Below, in pieces: positions 1-7,839 of a DNA stretch of 15,662 nucleotides. Made by a program: the position numbers and the translations under genes. Position 1 is the stretch's first letter, and each line of letters opens with the position of its first letter. The notes below the pieces were generated by a model. The model was not told the origin of the DNA, did no database searches, and saw only the letters and a list, made by a program, of their open reading frames with translations. The stretch comes from an uncultured Megasphaera sp. (GTDB lineage: Bacteria > Bacillota > Negativicutes > Veillonellales > Megasphaeraceae), in NCBI GenBank assembly GCA_900548635.1, contig URLP01000031.1:1-15662 (forward strand). The letters run 5' to 3'.

Positions 1-1
1 T

Positions 2-625
2 GCTGCCGCTGCCGCTACGGTCGCCTGGGTCGTCGTCGAATGGGCTGTCCAGGGTAAACCGACCATCCTCGGTGCTGCCTCTGGCTGCATCGCCGGCCTC
101 GTCGCCATCACCCCGGCTGCCGGCTTCGTTTCTCCGATGCCGGCTCTGATCATCGGCGCTATCGGCGGCGTCATCTGCTACTTCGCCGTCGCCGTCGTCA
201 AAGCCAAACTCGGTTATGACGATTCCCTCGATGCTTTCGGCATCCACGGTATCGGCGGCACATGGGGCTCCATCGCAACCGGCCTCTGGGCTACGACAGC
301 CGTCAACCCGGACGGCGCTAACGGCCTCTTCTACGGCAGCTCGGATCTGCTCGTTGCTCAGATCATTTCCGTCGTCGTCGCCTACGCGCTGGCTATCGTC
401 GGCACATTCATCCTCTTCAAGATCATCAGCTTCTTCATGACTGTCCGCACAGATAAGAATGAAGAAATCACAGGTCTCGATATTGGCGAACATGGTGAAC
501 GGGGTTATAATTATGCTATCATGTCCGGCAGCCCCTTCGGCGAAACGCCGACGACGCCGCTCGGCAATGCAGCTTTAGACAATGCCTCCGTCAACAGCGC
601 AGGCATTAACGGTCGTAACTTATAG
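2..625 (+). CDS. amtB: Ammonium transporter (Amt family), C-terminal part
   Basis: The reading frame is open from base 2, so the gene starts left of the window; 207 codons plus the stop are present. Amt proteins are trimeric inner-membrane channels for ammonium/ammonia. Visible family marks are the stretch LGAASGCIAGLVAITPAAGF, the membrane-helix pattern around it, and the block DAFGIHGIGGTWGSIATG, whose His matches the second of the twin pore histidines (H318 in E. coli AmtB). The cytoplasmic tail carries EEITGLDIGEHGE, the conserved patch contacted by GlnK. After it comes a Ser/Thr/Pro/Asn-rich tail of about 35 residues ending in NGRNL. The stop TAG lies 11 nt before the glnK start, so the two are one transcription unit. 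The start and the first half cannot be judged here. Confidence 0.95.
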   Translation, partial: AAAAATVAWVVVEWAVQGKPTILGAASGCIAGLVAITPAAGFVSPMPALIIGAIGGVICYFAVAVVKAKLGYDDSLDAFGIHGIGGTWGSIATGLWATTAVNPDGANGLFYGSSDLLVAQIISVVVAYALAIVGTFILFKIISFFMTVRTDKNEEITGLDIGEHGERGYNYAIMSGSPFGETPTTPLGNAALDNASVNSAGINGRNL

Positions 626-636
626 AGGTGATACGA

Positions 637-1002
637 ATGGAAGAACATCCGATTACAAAAGTAGAAATCATCACTCGTCCTAGTAAATTGGAAGAGCTCA
701 AAGAAGCCCTGAACAACATCGGTGTCATGGGCATGACCGTCAGCCAGGTCTTCGGCTGTGGCCTCCAGAAAGGCTACGTCGAAGTCTACCGTGGCCAGCG
801 GTACAACATCAATCTCCTGCCAGGCATCAAAGTCGAAACGGTCGTCTGTGAAGTCCCGGTCGACAAAGTCGTCGAAGTGGCTGAGAAAATCTGCAAAACA
901 GGCAAACCGGGCGATGGCAAGATTTTCATCTACCGCCTGGACGATGCCGTCCGCATCCGTACTGGTGACCGTGGCCCTGTGGCCATTATGGACGAAAAGT
1001 AA
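637..1002 (+). CDS. glnK: Nitrogen regulatory protein P-II (GlnK type)
   Basis: A 121-aa P-II signal protein, the small trimeric sensor of 2-oxoglutarate and ATP/ADP that blocks the Amt channel when nitrogen is plentiful. The N-terminal strand VEIITRPSKLEELKEAL, the T-loop GYVEVYRGQRYNINLLPGIK and the B-loop TGKPGDGKIFIYRLDDAVRI are all present. Tyr56 sits where the uridylylated Tyr51 of enteric P-II lies, since this protein has five extra N-terminal residues. An in-frame GTG at 628 exists, but the ATG at 637 has AGAGGTG at a proper distance and gives the normal length. The order amt then glnK, with a terminator right after, makes this a two-gene nitrogen unit. glnB is the alternative name; the amt linkage favours glnK. 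Confidence 0.95.
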   Translation: MEEHPITKVEIITRPSKLEELKEALNNIGVMGMTVSQVFGCGLQKGYVEVYRGQRYNINLLPGIKVETVVCEVPVDKVVEVAEKICKTGKPGDGKIFIYRLDDAVRIRTGDRGPVAIMDEK

Positions 1003-1012
1003 GTGTATAAAA

Positions 1013-1059
1013 GGGGATTCGCATGATGATATAAGGTTTCATGCGAATCCCCTCTTTTT
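1013..1059 (+). terminator. Rho-independent terminator after amt-glnK
   Basis: A perfect 14-bp stem (1013-1026 with 1039-1052, GGGGATTCGCATGA and its complement) with a 12-nt loop, followed by TCTTTTTG. The left side is preceded by AAAA, so it may also work weakly on the minus strand. It lies 11 nt after the glnK stop and separates the nitrogen unit from aroD. Confidence 0.93.
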
Positions 1060-1071
1060 GTGATTAAGGGG

Positions 1072-1100
1072 CTAACAACTTATCATTTTTGCGCTATAAT
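1072..1100 (+). promoter_or_regulatory. Sigma-70 type promoter for aroD
   Basis: A perfect TATAAT at 1095-1100 with CTAACA (4 of 6 matches to TTGACA) at 1072-1077 and a 17-nt spacer. It lies just after the glnK terminator and about 57 nt before the aroD start, so aroD is transcribed independently of amt-glnK. Confidence 0.7.
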
Positions 1101-1156
1101 AGCGTCATGAAAGAAAAATCCACTGCAATTTGCTCGCAAGAGGAGGAATTCAACTT

Positions 1157-1906
1157 ATGGTAAAAATCGGCAAGGTTGCCCTAGACAATGGCATGCCTAA
1201 AATCTGTGTTCCCCTTGTCGGTCATTCTACGGATGAACTCGTCCAAGAATGCCGCTATCTCCAAGACAAGATCTATGACGTCGTCGAACTGCGCATCGAT
1301 TTCCTGAAGGACGTCACATCCCTCGACGCTGTCGGTGATGCCTTAGCCGCTGTCCGCCAGGAATTACCTGACAGCGCAATCTTGTTCACGTTCCGCACTA
1401 AAGAAGAAGGCGGCGAAATGGAAGTTCCTGAAAGCTACTACTTCGATCTCATCGATTATGCTGTCAAAAGCGGTAAAATCGATGCCATCGACGTCGAATA
1501 CTTCCGCGACCGCGCCAGCATAAAAAAAGTCCTGCCCATCGCAAAAGAACACGGTGTCACAGTCATCATGAGCAACCACGACTTCGACAAGACACCGTCT
1601 TTCGATGAAATCACGAGTCGTCTCATTGGCATGAAGAAACTCGGCGCTGACGTGGCTAAACTGGCCTGCATGCCGAACTCGGCCAAAGACGTCCTGACCC
1701 TCTTGTCGGCAACGGAATCCGTCAAATCCCAATATCCTGATGAGCCGATCATTACCATGTCTATGGGTAAACTCGGCGCCATCAGCCGCATCAGCGGGGA
1801 AATCTTCGGATCCGCCCTGACCTTTGGTTCGGCAAAAAAGGCCTCTGCTCCGGGCCAGCTGGAAGTTACGACATTACAGCAAATCTTGCGTGCCCTCCAT
1901 TCCTGA
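1157..1906 (+). CDS. aroD: 3-dehydroquinate dehydratase, type I
   Basis: A 249-aa type I dehydroquinase, which turns 3-dehydroquinate into 3-dehydroshikimate through a Schiff base (third step of the shikimate pathway). The catalytic set is visible: Glu44 and Arg46 in VELRID, His141 in MSNHDF and the imine-forming Lys168 in VAKLACMP, all within two positions of the Salmonella numbering. The C-terminal MSMGKLGAISRI block is the substrate-carboxylate loop. The ATG at 1157 is chosen because AGGAGG stands at 1141-1146; an upstream in-frame start at 1130 would overlap that site. It is the only shikimate gene not in the minus-strand aro operon, and it has its own promoter. Confidence 0.96.
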   Translation: MVKIGKVALDNGMPKICVPLVGHSTDELVQECRYLQDKIYDVVELRIDFLKDVTSLDAVGDALAAVRQELPDSAILFTFRTKEEGGEMEVPESYYFDLIDYAVKSGKIDAIDVEYFRDRASIKKVLPIAKEHGVTVIMSNHDFDKTPSFDEITSRLIGMKKLGADVAKLACMPNSAKDVLTLLSATESVKSQYPDEPIITMSMGKLGAISRISGEIFGSALTFGSAKKASAPGQLEVTTLQQILRALHS

Positions 1907-2006
1907 TCAGGATGCAGTTCACATAGGCAAAGAGCTTGCCTCAATGTCTTCATACGGAAGTAATGATAGGGTATCCGCAAAAAGAGTCTCAAAGGGAACG
2001 ATAATA

Positions 2007-3182
2007 ATGGCAAAAGAAAAGCTGTGGACAGGCCCATTTTTATCTATGGGCAGTACGAATTTTTTTCAACTCATGACGCAATATATCTTAGTAACGACCT
2101 TACCGCTCTGTATTATCGATTCTTTCCAAGGAAGCGAAATAGAAGCAGGCCTAGCGATGACTTTTTTCCAAATCGGTACGAGTTTATTCCGCCCGGCAGC
2201 CGGGTATTTTGTCGATAAGGAAAATAAACGGCACCTGCTGCTTTTCTCACTCATCGTCTTCCTCATCATTATCGGTGCTTTCAATGGCATTGAAAATGTA
2301 GCAGAAATCTATGGGCTACGGCTGCTCCACGGTATCATCTTCGCCTTAGCGACAACGACAGCAGCATCCATTGCCGTCCTGGTCATCCCCGCTTCGCGCC
2401 GCGGTGAAGGCATTGGATATTTTTCAGTGACGACGAATTTAGCCATGGTCATTGGGCCTTTAGCCGGTCTGCTGTTATATAACGGTCTGGGTATGTCTGG
2501 CCTGTTTTTATCCTTGACAGCCCTGGCCATCCTGACCTTAGTCATTGCCGATATAGTCCCGCTCCCAAAGGCAGTCGTAAAGCCAGTACCCCGTACACAT
2601 GACGAGCCGATATGGTCCCATATCGTAGAAAAAAAGTCGCTGCCTGCATCCCTGCTAGGAGGACTGGTCTTCTTCGCTTACGGCGGTATCCTCACTTTTA
2701 TTCCTTTATACGCCGCATCCCTACATCTGTCGGACAGCACAGGACTTTTTTTCGCGATCTTCGCACTGGTCATCGTCCTCAGCCGTCCTGTCGTCGGCAA
2801 TGTCTTTGACCGAATGGGAGCCAGCGCCATTGTGTACCCTGGCTTCATCATCTTTATGGCCGGCTTCATTGTCTTCAGCCAGGTAACATCTCAGGTTACG
2901 CTCCTCATTGCCGCGGCAATCCTCGGCCTCGGCTTCGGCGCCTTGAGCCCAGCCTTTCAGACCTTGGCCATCCAAAGTGTCCCGGCCGAACGCGCCGGTG
3001 CCGCTACGGCGACGTACTTTTGGTTCCTTGACATCTTCGTCGGACTGGCGGCCATGCTGCTCGGCTTTGTAGCCAAGCTCTTCGGATACATGCTGTTATA
3101 CGGTGGAATCTGTACGGCCGTTACGGCTGCAGCTATGATATTATATTATTTTCTTTTTACTCGCTCCGCCCAGCGAACCTAA
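2007..3182 (+). CDS. Major facilitator superfamily transporter
   Basis: A 391-aa hydrophobic protein with about 12 predicted membrane segments, the usual size for a drug- or metabolite-exporting MFS protein of the inner membrane. The loop between helices 2 and 3 reads RPAAGYFVDKENKRHLL, a version of MFS motif A (GxxxD(R/K)xxRR), repeated in weaker form after helix 8 as RPVVGNVFDRMG. Helix 5 carries a motif C-like NLAMVIGPLAGLLLY, which leans towards an antiporter/exporter. AAGGGA lies about 9 nt before the ATG at 2007. It follows aroD by 100 nt with no clear terminator between, so the two may be co-transcribed. The substrate cannot be told from sequence; an aromatic or shikimate-related role is only suggested by position. 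Confidence 0.88.
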   Translation: MAKEKLWTGPFLSMGSTNFFQLMTQYILVTTLPLCIIDSFQGSEIEAGLAMTFFQIGTSLFRPAAGYFVDKENKRHLLLFSLIVFLIIIGAFNGIENVAEIYGLRLLHGIIFALATTTAASIAVLVIPASRRGEGIGYFSVTTNLAMVIGPLAGLLLYNGLGMSGLFLSLTALAILTLVIADIVPLPKAVVKPVPRTHDEPIWSHIVEKKSLPASLLGGLVFFAYGGILTFIPLYAASLHLSDSTGLFFAIFALVIVLSRPVVGNVFDRMGASAIVYPGFIIFMAGFIVFSQVTSQVTLLIAAAILGLGFGALSPAFQTLAIQSVPAERAGAATATYFWFLDIFVGLAAMLLGFVAKLFGYMLLYGGICTAVTAAAMILYYFLFTRSAQRT

Positions 3183-3232
3183 CCTCGTCTTCCCAAGACA
3201 CATAGCCCATACGGGACTTCCGATTTTTAACG

Positions 3233-3279
3233 AAAAAGCTGCCGCATTAAGCCAAAAACACTTAATGCAGCACCTTTTT
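3233..3279. terminator. Bidirectional terminator between the MFS gene and aroK
   Basis: An 8-bp core stem GCATTAAG / CTTAATGC (3244-3251 and 3261-3268), extended outward by TGC/GCA across a mismatch. It is flanked by AAAAA (3233-3237) on the left and TTTTT (3275-3279) on the right, so it gives a U-tract in both directions. It serves the two convergent units; the aroK stop codon lies inside the right-hand T-tract. Confidence 0.88.
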
Positions 3280-3784
3280 AGTCTATCTCTTTTATGAGTT
3301 TTTCAAAATCATCAAGAACCGCTTCCATCGGCTTATTATTGGGGATGCAGTAATCAGCGGCATTGCGGTAAAGGGCAATGCGTTCGTCGTAGAGGTCGTA
3401 GACTTTCTGCTTACCGTCTTTCAGCAAAGGCCGCGTCGATACGTCGACATCACTGACGATATCCTTAGGCGAACGATCGAGGAAGAAGACCGTGCCGGTT
3501 TTCTTGAAGATGTCCATGTTTTCCGGGCGTTTGACGACGCCGCCGCCGCAGGCTACGACGATACCCGATTTATGGGCCAGGAACTGGCTGGCCCGGACTT
3601 CGGCGTCGCGGAAGCAGTCTTCACTGATGGCGAAGAGTTCGGGAATGGTCTTGCCTTCCTGTTCGACAATGACATCATCGGCGTCGTAGAAATCACGGCC
3701 TAAGCGTTTCGCCAAAGCTTTCCCTAACGTACTCTTACCGCATCCAGGCATGCCGATGAGGACGATATTGACCTTATCATTCAT
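3278..3784 (-). CDS. aroK: Shikimate kinase
   Basis: A 168-aa P-loop kinase that phosphorylates shikimate at O-3 with ATP. Walker A is GMPGCGKST near residue 11. The shikimate-binding Asp lies in FYDADDVI, the Arg in CFRDAEVR, and the glycine-rich ACGGGVV loop follows. STRPLL holds the lid arginine and ERIALYRNAADY is the usual C-terminal block. The ATG at 3784 is chosen because it overlaps the aroE stop by 8 nt (ATGAATGA), a translational-coupling arrangement, and gives the normal family length; an upstream in-frame start would add 11 unconserved residues. It is the last gene of the aro operon. Confidence 0.95.
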   Translation of the reverse strand: MNDKVNIVLIGMPGCGKSTLGKALAKRLGRDFYDADDVIVEQEGKTIPELFAISEDCFRDAEVRASQFLAHKSGIVVACGGGVVKRPENMDIFKKTGTVFFLDRSPKDIVSDVDVSTRPLLKDGKQKVYDLYDERIALYRNAADYCIPNNKPMEAVLDDFEKLIKEID

Positions 3785-4607
3785 AATAAGATTCCATCTC
3801 CTTGGCAATTTGTTCAATCACAGATGAATCGATGGTCCGGCCTATCCAGATTTCTTCCGAGCCGATGGCCTGGGCGACGAGCATGTACATGCCGTTCAGG
3901 GTCTTGGCGCCATGACGGCGGGCTGCCTGCAAAAGCTGTGTATTTTTCGGGTTATAAACGATATCGACGACAGCCGGGAAAGCGGCGATGATCCGTTCCG
4001 ATACGGGACAGCCATTGACATCTGGGAACATGCCGACAGGCGTACAGTTGACCAGGACGTCACCGCCTTGGGAGTGTTCCAGATCCTGGTAATCGATGGT
4101 ATCGGCGCCAATTCGTTGAATAAAGGCATCGAATTCCGTCTTCGAGTGAGGATGACGGGATACGACGGTAATCGACTGGGCCCCGGCATCCGATAAGTAT
4201 TGGATGATGGCCCGAGCGGCGCCGCCGGAACCGAGGACGACACAATCCTTAGTCTTCACACCGATACCGGCATGGTCCAGAGAACGGCCAAATCCGCTGT
4301 AATCCGTATTATAGCCAAAAATCCCGTTATCCGTAAAATGGAGCGTATTGACGGCTCCGATGATGCGGGCTTCGCGGGAAATATCCGTCAAGTACGGCAT
4401 GACGTCGAGTTTATAAGGGATAGTGACATTGGCCCCTGTGTACCCTTCGTCGCGCAGGCGCTGAAGTTCATTGGGAATATCATTGCGGTCCATTTCCAAG
4501 ACGCCGTACTGATGCTGCCCCTCGACCTGCAAAATTCTGAATAATTTTTCGTGAATGGCCGGGGAAGCCGTATGGCCTAACTTAGCCCCGATGACGCCTA
4601 ATTTCAT
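3777..4607 (-). CDS. aroE: Shikimate dehydrogenase (NADP)
   Basis: A 276-aa enzyme that reduces 3-dehydroshikimate to shikimate. The substrate-domain motif GHTASPAIHEKLF is at residues 11-23. The catalytic pair is Lys66 (in NVTIPYK) and Asp102 (in GYNTD), matching E. coli K65 and D102. The nucleotide-binding loop is VLGSGGAARAI, followed by SRHPHSK, where the basic residues are consistent with NADP. NCTPVGMFPD and LNGMYMLVAQA are the conserved C-terminal blocks. GGAGGG lies just before the ATG, and the start overlaps the end of pheA by 26 nt. Length and motifs are complete. Confidence 0.96.
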   Translation of the reverse strand: MKLGVIGAKLGHTASPAIHEKLFRILQVEGQHQYGVLEMDRNDIPNELQRLRDEGYTGANVTIPYKLDVMPYLTDISREARIIGAVNTLHFTDNGIFGYNTDYSGFGRSLDHAGIGVKTKDCVVLGSGGAARAIIQYLSDAGAQSITVVSRHPHSKTEFDAFIQRIGADTIDYQDLEHSQGGDVLVNCTPVGMFPDVNGCPVSERIIAAFPAVVDIVYNPKNTQLLQAARRHGAKTLNGMYMLVAQAIGSEEIWIGRTIDSSVIEQIAKEMESYYE

Positions 4608-5460
4608 CTACATTCCCTCCTTGATCGGATACGTAATTCCCTAAGATTTTAAAATAATTGCAGTGTTCTGCTAAATTATGCAGGACTCGGGCTGTAGCCG
4701 GATTGCGCAGATTGCCCATGACATCGATGTGGAAGAAATATTCAAAGGGCCGCCCCTTGAGAGGCCGCGATTCCAAATGACTCATGTTCATGCCGTTATA
4801 GAAGAAGTACCCCAAGACGTGGTACAGAGCGCCTGGCCGGTGCTGTGTCGTCAGGACCAAGGTAATCTTATCGGCTTCGGGAGACTGTTCCATATCGGCG
4901 GCGATGATGAAGAACCGCGTGTAGTTCATGGTATTATCATTGATGTGTTCCACCAGGACATCGAGGCCGTACATATCAGCTGCCGTCTTGTTGGCAATGG
5001 CCGCAATATGAGGGTCCCCCATTTTTTGAACCTGTTCGGCACTCTGGGAAGTGCTGAAATACGGATGGAGCTGCCATTCGCTATGGTGCTTGAGGTAACT
5101 CCGGCATTGGTTCAGGCCTTGCGGATGGGAATAGACTTCGCGAATGTCTTCGAGCTTCGCCCCTGGCAAGGTCAGCAGGCAGTGTTCGACTTTGACGTAT
5201 TTCTCACCGACGACGCAGCAGTCGTAGCGGTGGATGAGGTCGTATACGTCAGTAATGCCGCCAGTCGATGAATTTTCGATGGGCAAAACGCCGTAGCGGG
5301 CCTGACGGGTAGCGACGGCTTGGACAACGTCTTCAAAATGCGAGCCATACGTAGGCAAAATATGCTTGCCGGCAAAATAGGTCTTCATGGCTTCATAGGT
5401 ATAGGAGCCGGGCTGGCCGAAGCAGGCGATGTTCAACGGCATATCTTCAGAAGCATCCAT
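4582..5460 (-). CDS. pheA: Prephenate dehydratase with ACT domain
   Basis: A 292-aa monofunctional prephenate dehydratase, which makes phenylpyruvate for Phe synthesis. Seen in order: GQPGSYTYEAM at the N-terminus, GVLPIENSSTGGITDVYDLI, SHPQGLNQC, and the catalytic-region TRF motif in NYTRFF. An ACT domain follows with GALYHVLGYFF and ESRPLKGRPFEYFF, the GAL and ESRP motifs that bind Phe for feedback inhibition. No chorismate mutase domain is attached. The ATG at 5460 overlaps the aroC stop by one base (TAATG) and has AAAGGA 11 nt upstream; a GTG at 5469 is possible but would sit on its ribosome site. Confidence 0.95.
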   Translation of the reverse strand: MDASEDMPLNIACFGQPGSYTYEAMKTYFAGKHILPTYGSHFEDVVQAVATRQARYGVLPIENSSTGGITDVYDLIHRYDCCVVGEKYVKVEHCLLTLPGAKLEDIREVYSHPQGLNQCRSYLKHHSEWQLHPYFSTSQSAEQVQKMGDPHIAAIANKTAADMYGLDVLVEHINDNTMNYTRFFIIAADMEQSPEADKITLVLTTQHRPGALYHVLGYFFYNGMNMSHLESRPLKGRPFEYFFHIDVMGNLRNPATARVLHNLAEHCNYFKILGNYVSDQGGNVDEIRRHRG

Positions 5461-6551
5461 TACCAGCACCGTCCTTTCTCGGACAAGCAGACGTCGAGGA
5501 TGGCCCAGGCCGCGGCTGCTTCGACGACGGGAATGGCCCGCTGGACGATGCAGGGATCATGGCGGCCTTTGATGACGAGATCGCAATTTTCCTTCGTATC
5601 CGTGTCGATAGTTGCCTGTTTCTGGCTAATCGACGCCGTCGGCTTAATGGCTAGGCGGAAGACGACGGGCATGCCATTAGTGATACCGCCGTTGATGCCG
5701 CCATTGTGATTGGTCCGCGTCTTGACGACATCGCCATCGTAATAAAAGGCATCATTGGCCTGAGATCCGCGGAGTTCTGCCAGGGAAAAGCCGTCGCCGA
5801 ATTCAATGCCTTTGACGGCTGGGACGGAAAACATCATATGGCTGAGCTGACTTTCGACGGAGTCGAAAAATGGGTCGCCTATGCCAGCGGGAAGGCCGGT
5901 CACCATACATTCGATGACGCCGCCGACGGAATCGAGGTCGTTCTTAGCGGCCAAGATTTTTTCTTCCATCGGACCTGCTTGGGCCTTATCGAGGACGGGC
6001 AACGTTTCCTTTTTTAAGGCCTGCAAAGTTTCTGCTGTTTCCCCGATAGCCGTGAAAGGTTTATCGGCTATGCCGGCCAGTCGCAAGATATGAGAACCAA
6101 CGGTGATTCCGTGACGGGCCAGAATCTGAGACGCGACAGCCCCGGCAAAGACCAGAGGCGCTGTCAGGCGGCCCGAGAAATGACCGCCGCCGCGGTAGTC
6201 ATTGAAGCCGCCATAGCGTATCTTACCGGAGTAATCGGCATGGCCAGGCCGCATGAGATGCCGCAACTGGTCGTAATCACGGGAATGTTGGTCACTGTTG
6301 CGGATGATAGCACACAGCGGCGTCCCCGTCGTATAGCCGTTGAAAAAGCCGCTTTGGACTTCAAAGGCATCTTTTTCTGAGCGAGCTGTCGACATTTGAT
6401 TCTTTCCCGGTGCCCGCCGGGCCATTTCTGCCCGGACAGCGTTCCAGTCGATGGCTTCGCCTGACGGCAGCCCGTCGAGGACGGCGCCAATAGAAAGGCC
6501 ATGGGATTCGCCAAAAATCGTCAGGCCAATCGTCTTTCCAAAGGTATTCAT
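5460..6551 (-). CDS. aroC: Chorismate synthase
   Basis: A 363-aa chorismate synthase, the FMN-dependent enzyme that removes phosphate from EPSP to give chorismate, the branch point for the aromatic amino acids. Signatures are TIFGESHG near the N-terminus, LMRPGHADYSG, YRGGGHFSGRLTAP, the NGGINGGITNGMPV block and KGRHDPCIVQRAIPVVEA near the C-terminus. The length is normal. It starts 1 nt after the aroA stop (TAATATG) and ends overlapping the pheA start, so it is coupled on both sides. No flavin reductase domain is attached. Confidence 0.97.
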   Translation of the reverse strand: MNTFGKTIGLTIFGESHGLSIGAVLDGLPSGEAIDWNAVRAEMARRAPGKNQMSTARSEKDAFEVQSGFFNGYTTGTPLCAIIRNSDQHSRDYDQLRHLMRPGHADYSGKIRYGGFNDYRGGGHFSGRLTAPLVFAGAVASQILARHGITVGSHILRLAGIADKPFTAIGETAETLQALKKETLPVLDKAQAGPMEEKILAAKNDLDSVGGVIECMVTGLPAGIGDPFFDSVESQLSHMMFSVPAVKGIEFGDGFSLAELRGSQANDAFYYDGDVVKTRTNHNGGINGGITNGMPVVFRLAIKPTASISQKQATIDTDTKENCDLVIKGRHDPCIVQRAIPVVEAAAAWAILDVCLSEKGRCW

Positions 6552-6552
6552 A

Positions 6553-7839
6553 TTACTCCCCCTCCTTTTGGATGAGGCCCCCTAAGGCCTGGAAATCCTG
6601 CCAGAATTCCGGATACGATTTGCGAACACATTCAGCGCCTTCAATGCGCAGCGGCTGACGGCATCGCTGGGACGCAACGGCCAGGGCCATGGCGATGCGG
6701 TGGTCATTCCAACCGCTAACCGTACCGCCCGTAAAACTGCCGACGCCATGGATGATGAGACCTTCTGCTTCTTCTTCGACGTCGCCGCCGATTTTATTGA
6801 GTTCTGTGGCCATGGCGTGCAGACGGTCACATTCTTTGAGCCGGACCCGGCCGGCATGGATAATGCGGGTAATGCCTTTGGCACAGGACGCCAGGACGGT
6901 CAGGACCGGAACCAAATCCGGGCAGTCTTCGACGTCGATGACCCGTCCAGCCAATTCCGACGGGCAGGCCGTCAATTCTGTCTTGCCTTCGACTTGGCCA
7001 CCCATGTCGCGGATGAGGGAGACAATGACTGCGTCCCCCTGAGAAGACTGCGACCGCAGGCCCGTGCAGCAGACGGCCCGGCCCAGGCTGCCCGCAGAAA
7101 GCCAGAAGGCCGCCTGTGAATAGTCGCCTTCGACGACGTAAGTCCCGGGCCGATAGTGTTGGTTGCCCGGAATCCGGTAGAAGCCATCCTGTTCTTTCTC
7201 AATGACGATGCCGTGCTGGCGCAGGCAGTCGAGGGTCATGTCGACATAGCTGGCCGATTCCAGCGGTGTCGTACTGCGCAGGACCGAGTTGCCCTCAAGG
7301 AGGGGCAAGGTCATGAGCAGGCCCGTAAAGAACTGGGAACTGACGTCGCCGGCCAGAGAATACGTTCCAGGCTGTAAAGTCCCGGACACGGTCAGGGGCA
7401 GGGCGCCTTCGGTCGTTTCATAAGCCACACCCTTTTCATCGAAGAGTTCATAATACGGTGTCAGCGGCCGTTTGGCCAGACGGCCCTGGCCGGAAAAAGT
7501 CACTTCATTGCCGCTGAAGATGGCCACGGGGATGAGGAAGCGCAACGTCGACCCCGATTCATTGGCACTGACTGCGATAGGCCCATCCTGTTTCTTCAGA
7601 CCGCCTCTGATGCGGTAAGCCGCCCGGCCGGGATGAGACGACATGACCGGCGTAATATCTGCCCCCAAAGCCCGTAGAATGTCGCACGTCGCTTCAATGT
7701 CCTGGGACAAGGAAATGTTGTCAACCAGGCTTTCTCCTTCTGCCAGGGCGGCGCAGATGAGGTCGCGGTGGCCGATGCTTTTGGAAGAGGGCGCTTCTAC
7801 TGTCCCTTGCAAGGTATGTGGGGTAATAATGACATTCAT
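6553..7839 (-). CDS. aroA: EPSP synthase (3-phosphoshikimate 1-carboxyvinyltransferase)
   Basis: A 428-aa enzyme joining PEP to shikimate-3-phosphate. The substrate residues Lys20, Ser21 and Arg25 stand in APSSKSIGHRD. The PEP loop is NESGSTLRFL rather than the GNAGTAMRPL of enteric enzymes. YVVEGDYSQAAFW, RLKECDRLHAM, DHRIAMALAVA and RKSYPEFW complete the family pattern. The start ATG at 7839 overlaps the aroB stop by one base (TAATG), giving tight coupling. The changed PEP loop is usual in Firmicutes-type enzymes; whether this alters glyphosate response cannot be judged from sequence alone. Confidence 0.96.
   Translation of the reverse strand: MNVIITPHTLQGTVEAPSSKSIGHRDLICAALAEGESLVDNISLSQDIEATCDILRALGADITPVMSSHPGRAAYRIRGGLKKQDGPIAVSANESGSTLRFLIPVAIFSGNEVTFSGQGRLAKRPLTPYYELFDEKGVAYETTEGALPLTVSGTLQPGTYSLAGDVSSQFFTGLLMTLPLLEGNSVLRSTTPLESASYVDMTLDCLRQHGIVIEKEQDGFYRIPGNQHYRPGTYVVEGDYSQAAFWLSAGSLGRAVCCTGLRSQSSQGDAVIVSLIRDMGGQVEGKTELTACPSELAGRVIDVEDCPDLVPVLTVLASCAKGITRIIHAGRVRLKECDRLHAMATELNKIGGDVEEEAEGLIIHGVGSFTGGTVSGWNDHRIAMALAVASQRCRQPLRIEGAECVRKSYPEFWQDFQALGGLIQKEGE

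Noticed and set aside
1923..1945. Small hairpin GGCAA/TTGCC between aroD and the MFS gene as a terminator
   Set aside because: The stem is only 5 bp and no T-tract follows, so it cannot be supported as a terminator.
1364..2037. Minus-strand ORFs opposite aroD (122 and 193 aa)
   Set aside because: They are shadows of the aroD coding frame with no ribosome sites and no recognisable motifs.
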